Below are positions 4,526 through 6,483 of a DNA stretch of 6,483 bases, in pieces. Both the position numbers and the translations under genes were made by a program. The stretch covers positions 1 to 6,483 of the forward strand of contig JAJRWO010000326.1 in the NCBI GenBank assembly GCA_024276775.1. The letters are read 5' to 3'. The DNA is from Gammaproteobacteria bacterium. GTDB taxonomy: Bacteria > Pseudomonadota > Gammaproteobacteria > Tenderiales > Tenderiaceae. The notes below the pieces were generated by a model. It searched no databases. It worked only from the letters and a program-made list of their open reading frames with translations, and was not told the DNA's origin. Positions within the stretch are counted from its first letter, which is position 1; each line of letters begins with the position of its first letter.

Positions 4526-6483
4526 ATGAGTTTCAGAATTTTCAGAAGTAAACAACATAAACATGTCGTGGTGATTTTTGTTCTTTGCCTAAGCAGCCTG
4601 TTATCGGGCTGTTTTAATCAAGCACAACAACAAGACGACCCCATTGCAGTATTGCTGGATTACCCTATCGCCTACATCAAACGCCCCATACCATTAGACG
4701 ACGAGGAGGAGGAGGAGGAGCCAAGACAAACCAACCTGCTTGACCTGGCAATTTTCAATCCCGGTGCCGATCTCTTTCTACGTGACCGCGCCTCACCCAG
4801 CGCACCAGAGAAAAATATTAGCTTTCGCTTTACTAACGGCCAAGGTGATATAAAAGACCTTGAAAGGAGTCCAGATGGCAGCAAATTAATTTTTTCCATG
4901 CGAGCAGCCGAGATGGAAAACACCGATGAAGACGACCAACCTAGCTGGAATATTTGGCAATATGAAATAGTAACAGACACACTCACACGCATCATTAGTT
5001 CTGACATTACTGCCGAGGCGGCTGACGATATTTCACCCGCATACCTACCTGATGGGAAAATTGTTTTTACATCCACACGCCAACGCAATGCCGGAGCGGT
5101 TCTGCTTGACGAAGGCAAACCACGTTTCACCGCAGAAACAGAGAGTCGCAACGGCCCTGCTTTTGTATTGCATGTGATGGATGAAGATGGTGCTAACATA
5201 AAACAAATTTCATTTAATCAGAGCCACGACATCGATCCGACCGTATCGTCAAATGGTGACATTTTGTTTAGTCGTTGGGACAATATGGGCAGCCGTAATA
5301 ATATTAGCCTGTATAAAATTAATGCCGACGGTACCGGGCTGGAAATTTTATATGGTGCACACCGCGAGAGCGATCACAGCGATACTTCACCCACTCAATT
5401 GACGCAAGCCCGTGAAATGTTAGATGGCAAGATTGCCGCCCGCCTGATTCCCTTCCAAAACACCAATGGCAATGGCAGCTTTGTTGCCATTGATACCGAT
5501 AATTATCTCGATGCCGAGTTTGTCAAGCAAAATAACACCGTGACTAACGCAGGCTCGGGGCAAACAAATCTGACAGGGCTCAATATCTTAAGCGACAACA
5601 GCATCCGTCGCGATGGCTATGTCAGCGCCTTTTACCCTCTTTGGGATAACACTAATCGTGCCCTGATTAGCTGGAGCCCTTGCCGCCTTATTGAAACAAC
5701 CGCCCATCAAGTAGACACAATAACCCCCTGCACCAACGAACGCTTGGCCGCCGACCCTGTTGCCGCCCCTCCCTTGTATGGCATTTATATCTACGACCTA
5801 AACGACAACACCCAACTGCCCATTGTCACACCCGAGGAAGGCTTCATTATTCATGATATGGTGGCCACCGATGAACGACTAAGCTATTCCCTGCCCAGCC
5901 CCCCTCTGCTTAACAATGATTTTGCCACTGAAGGTGTTGGCGTACTCGATATTCGCAGTGTTTATGATGTCGATGGTTTTGACACCACCACAAACAGCAT
6001 TGCCAGTATGGCTGACCCTGCTCAAACCACAGCAGCGCAGCGCCCGGCCCGCTTTCTGCGCATTATCAAGGCCGTGCCTTTGCCGGACCATGACAGCTTG
6101 GACATTGATAACAGCGCCTTTGGCCCGGGCAACCAATTGATGCGTGAGATCATTGGTTACGCACCGATTGAGCCAGATGGCTCAGTGAAGGTAAAAGTCC
6201 CGGCCAATGTACCACTGGCCATCAGTGTGCTGGATGAAAACGGCCGCCGCATCAGCCCCCGGCATCAAAACTGGTTACAGCTGCATCCCGGTGAAAATAA
6301 ACAATGCAATGGCTGCCATAACCACAGCAGTGGCATCCCCCACGGCAGTAGCGAAGGCCCTGTCAGTGTTTATGCCGGTGCAGCACAAACCGGCAGCGCC
6401 TTTACAAATACAGACGATACGATAAGAGCAGAGCTCAATGAAACCATGGCCCAGACACTGGCGCGCATCAGCTGTAACACTGA
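4526..6483 (+). CDS. HzsA-related lipoprotein with beta-propeller repeats and c-heme motif (3' end beyond window)
   Basis: The frame is open for 652 codons from the ATG at 4526 to the right edge. The signal peptide ends in the lipobox L26-S27-G28-C29; F30 at +2 is compatible with outer-membrane sorting. The mature protein starts with P47-IAYIKRPIP, a motif I associate with the HzsA-related family, then a run of six Glu (E60-E65). PD40/TolB-like propeller blades follow: LERSPDGSKLIFS (112-124), ISPAYLPDGKIVF (169-181) and IDPTVSSNGDILFSRWD (236-252). C386 and C402 could form a disulfide. Next comes the signature of the hydrazine synthase alpha-subunit middle domain: IEPDGSVKVKVPANVPL (548-564), a WLQLHPGE segment (583-590) and C594-N-G-C597-H598. 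In Kuenenia hydrazine synthase, as I recall, the equivalent heme is ligated by a tyrosine four residues after the motif's histidine; here that position is S602, so the same chemistry is not supported. Family membership is strong; substrate is unknown. A C-terminal domain, possibly with a second heme, lies outside the window. Confidence 0.85.
   Translation, partial: MSFRIFRSKQHKHVVVIFVLCLSSLLSGCFNQAQQQDDPIAVLLDYPIAYIKRPIPLDDEEEEEEPRQTNLLDLAIFNPGADLFLRDRASPSAPEKNISFRFTNGQGDIKDLERSPDGSKLIFSMRAAEMENTDEDDQPSWNIWQYEIVTDTLTRIISSDITAEAADDISPAYLPDGKIVFTSTRQRNAGAVLLDEGKPRFTAETESRNGPAFVLHVMDEDGANIKQISFNQSHDIDPTVSSNGDILFSRWDNMGSRNNISLYKINADGTGLEILYGAHRESDHSDTSPTQLTQAREMLDGKIAARLIPFQNTNGNGSFVAIDTDNYLDAEFVKQNNTVTNAGSGQTNLTGLNILSDNSIRRDGYVSAFYPLWDNTNRALISWSPCRLIETTAHQVDTITPCTNERLAADPVAAPPLYGIYIYDLNDNTQLPIVTPEEGFIIHDMVATDERLSYSLPSPPLLNNDFATEGVGVLDIRSVYDVDGFDTTTNSIASMADPAQTTAAQRPARFLRIIKAVPLPDHDSLDIDNSAFGPGNQLMREIIGYAPIEPDGSVKVKVPANVPLAISVLDENGRRISPRHQNWLQLHPGENKQCNGCHNHSSGIPHGSSEGPVSVYAGAAQTGSAFTNTDDTIRAELNETMAQTLARISCNT
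4703..4720 (+). repeat. Six-unit GAG trinucleotide repeat encoding E60-E65
   Basis: Six identical GAG codons follow two GAC codons just after the conserved IAYIKRP segment of the HzsA-related lipoprotein. The repeat produces an acidic tract of eight residues (DDEEEEEE). Slippage would change length by whole codons and keep the frame. Confidence 0.85.

Noticed and set aside
4672..5199. A 175-codon open frame on the minus strand with a serine run
   Set aside because: It lies wholly antisense to the HzsA-related gene, its serine run is only the reverse of the GAG repeat, and it has no recognisable domain.
4526..6483. Reading the rightward gene as a true hydrazine synthase subunit
   Set aside because: There is no visible HzsB/HzsC partner, it has a lipoprotein anchor, and the tyrosine expected four residues after the heme-motif histidine is absent; only family relationship is supported.

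Overview
The window looks like chromosomal DNA of a Gram-negative, respiring bacterium, most likely a marine-type gammaproteobacterium. That placement is inferred from two lipoprotein signal peptides, a twin-arginine (Tat) signal, several CxxCH c-heme motifs, CRP-like operator sites and mid-range base composition. No RNA gene in the window confirms it.

Layout. Three genes read leftwards as a tight operon. First (about 4295 to 3087) is a secreted protein with one CLGCH heme motif, resembling the cytochrome-like DUF1585/DUF1588/DUF1592 families. One nucleotide later comes a large lipoprotein (3085 to 617) with two tandem heme modules, a LamG/concanavalin-A-like domain and an unassigned C-terminal part. 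After a 14-base gap comes a Tat-exported protein, probably DUF1501-like (602 to beyond the left edge). Diverging from them across a 230-base control region is a fourth gene (4526 to beyond the right edge). It encodes a lipoprotein with beta-propeller (PD40/TolB-like) repeats and a CNGCH heme motif, and belongs to the family related to the alpha subunit of hydrazine synthase (HzsA-related).

Control region (4296-4525). Each divergent promoter has a recognisable -10 box (TAGAAT leftward, TATAAT rightward). Upstream of each lies a CRP-like palindrome matching 9 of 10 core bases, at or close to the class II activator position. Two further perfect inverted repeats, GTCGC-N6-GCGAC and AGGGC-T-GCCCT, lie in the same stretch and may be operators.

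How the parts may work together. All four products are predicted to leave the cytoplasm. Three carry covalent-heme motifs, one carries a possible glycan- or protein-binding LamG domain, and one is Tat-exported, as folded or metal-containing enzymes often are. Together they look like a cell-envelope redox module of unknown substrate, probably controlled by CRP/cAMP-type regulation. The similarity to hydrazine synthase is one of fold and family, not evidence for hydrazine chemistry. I see no mobile element, CRISPR array, tRNA or rRNA in the window.
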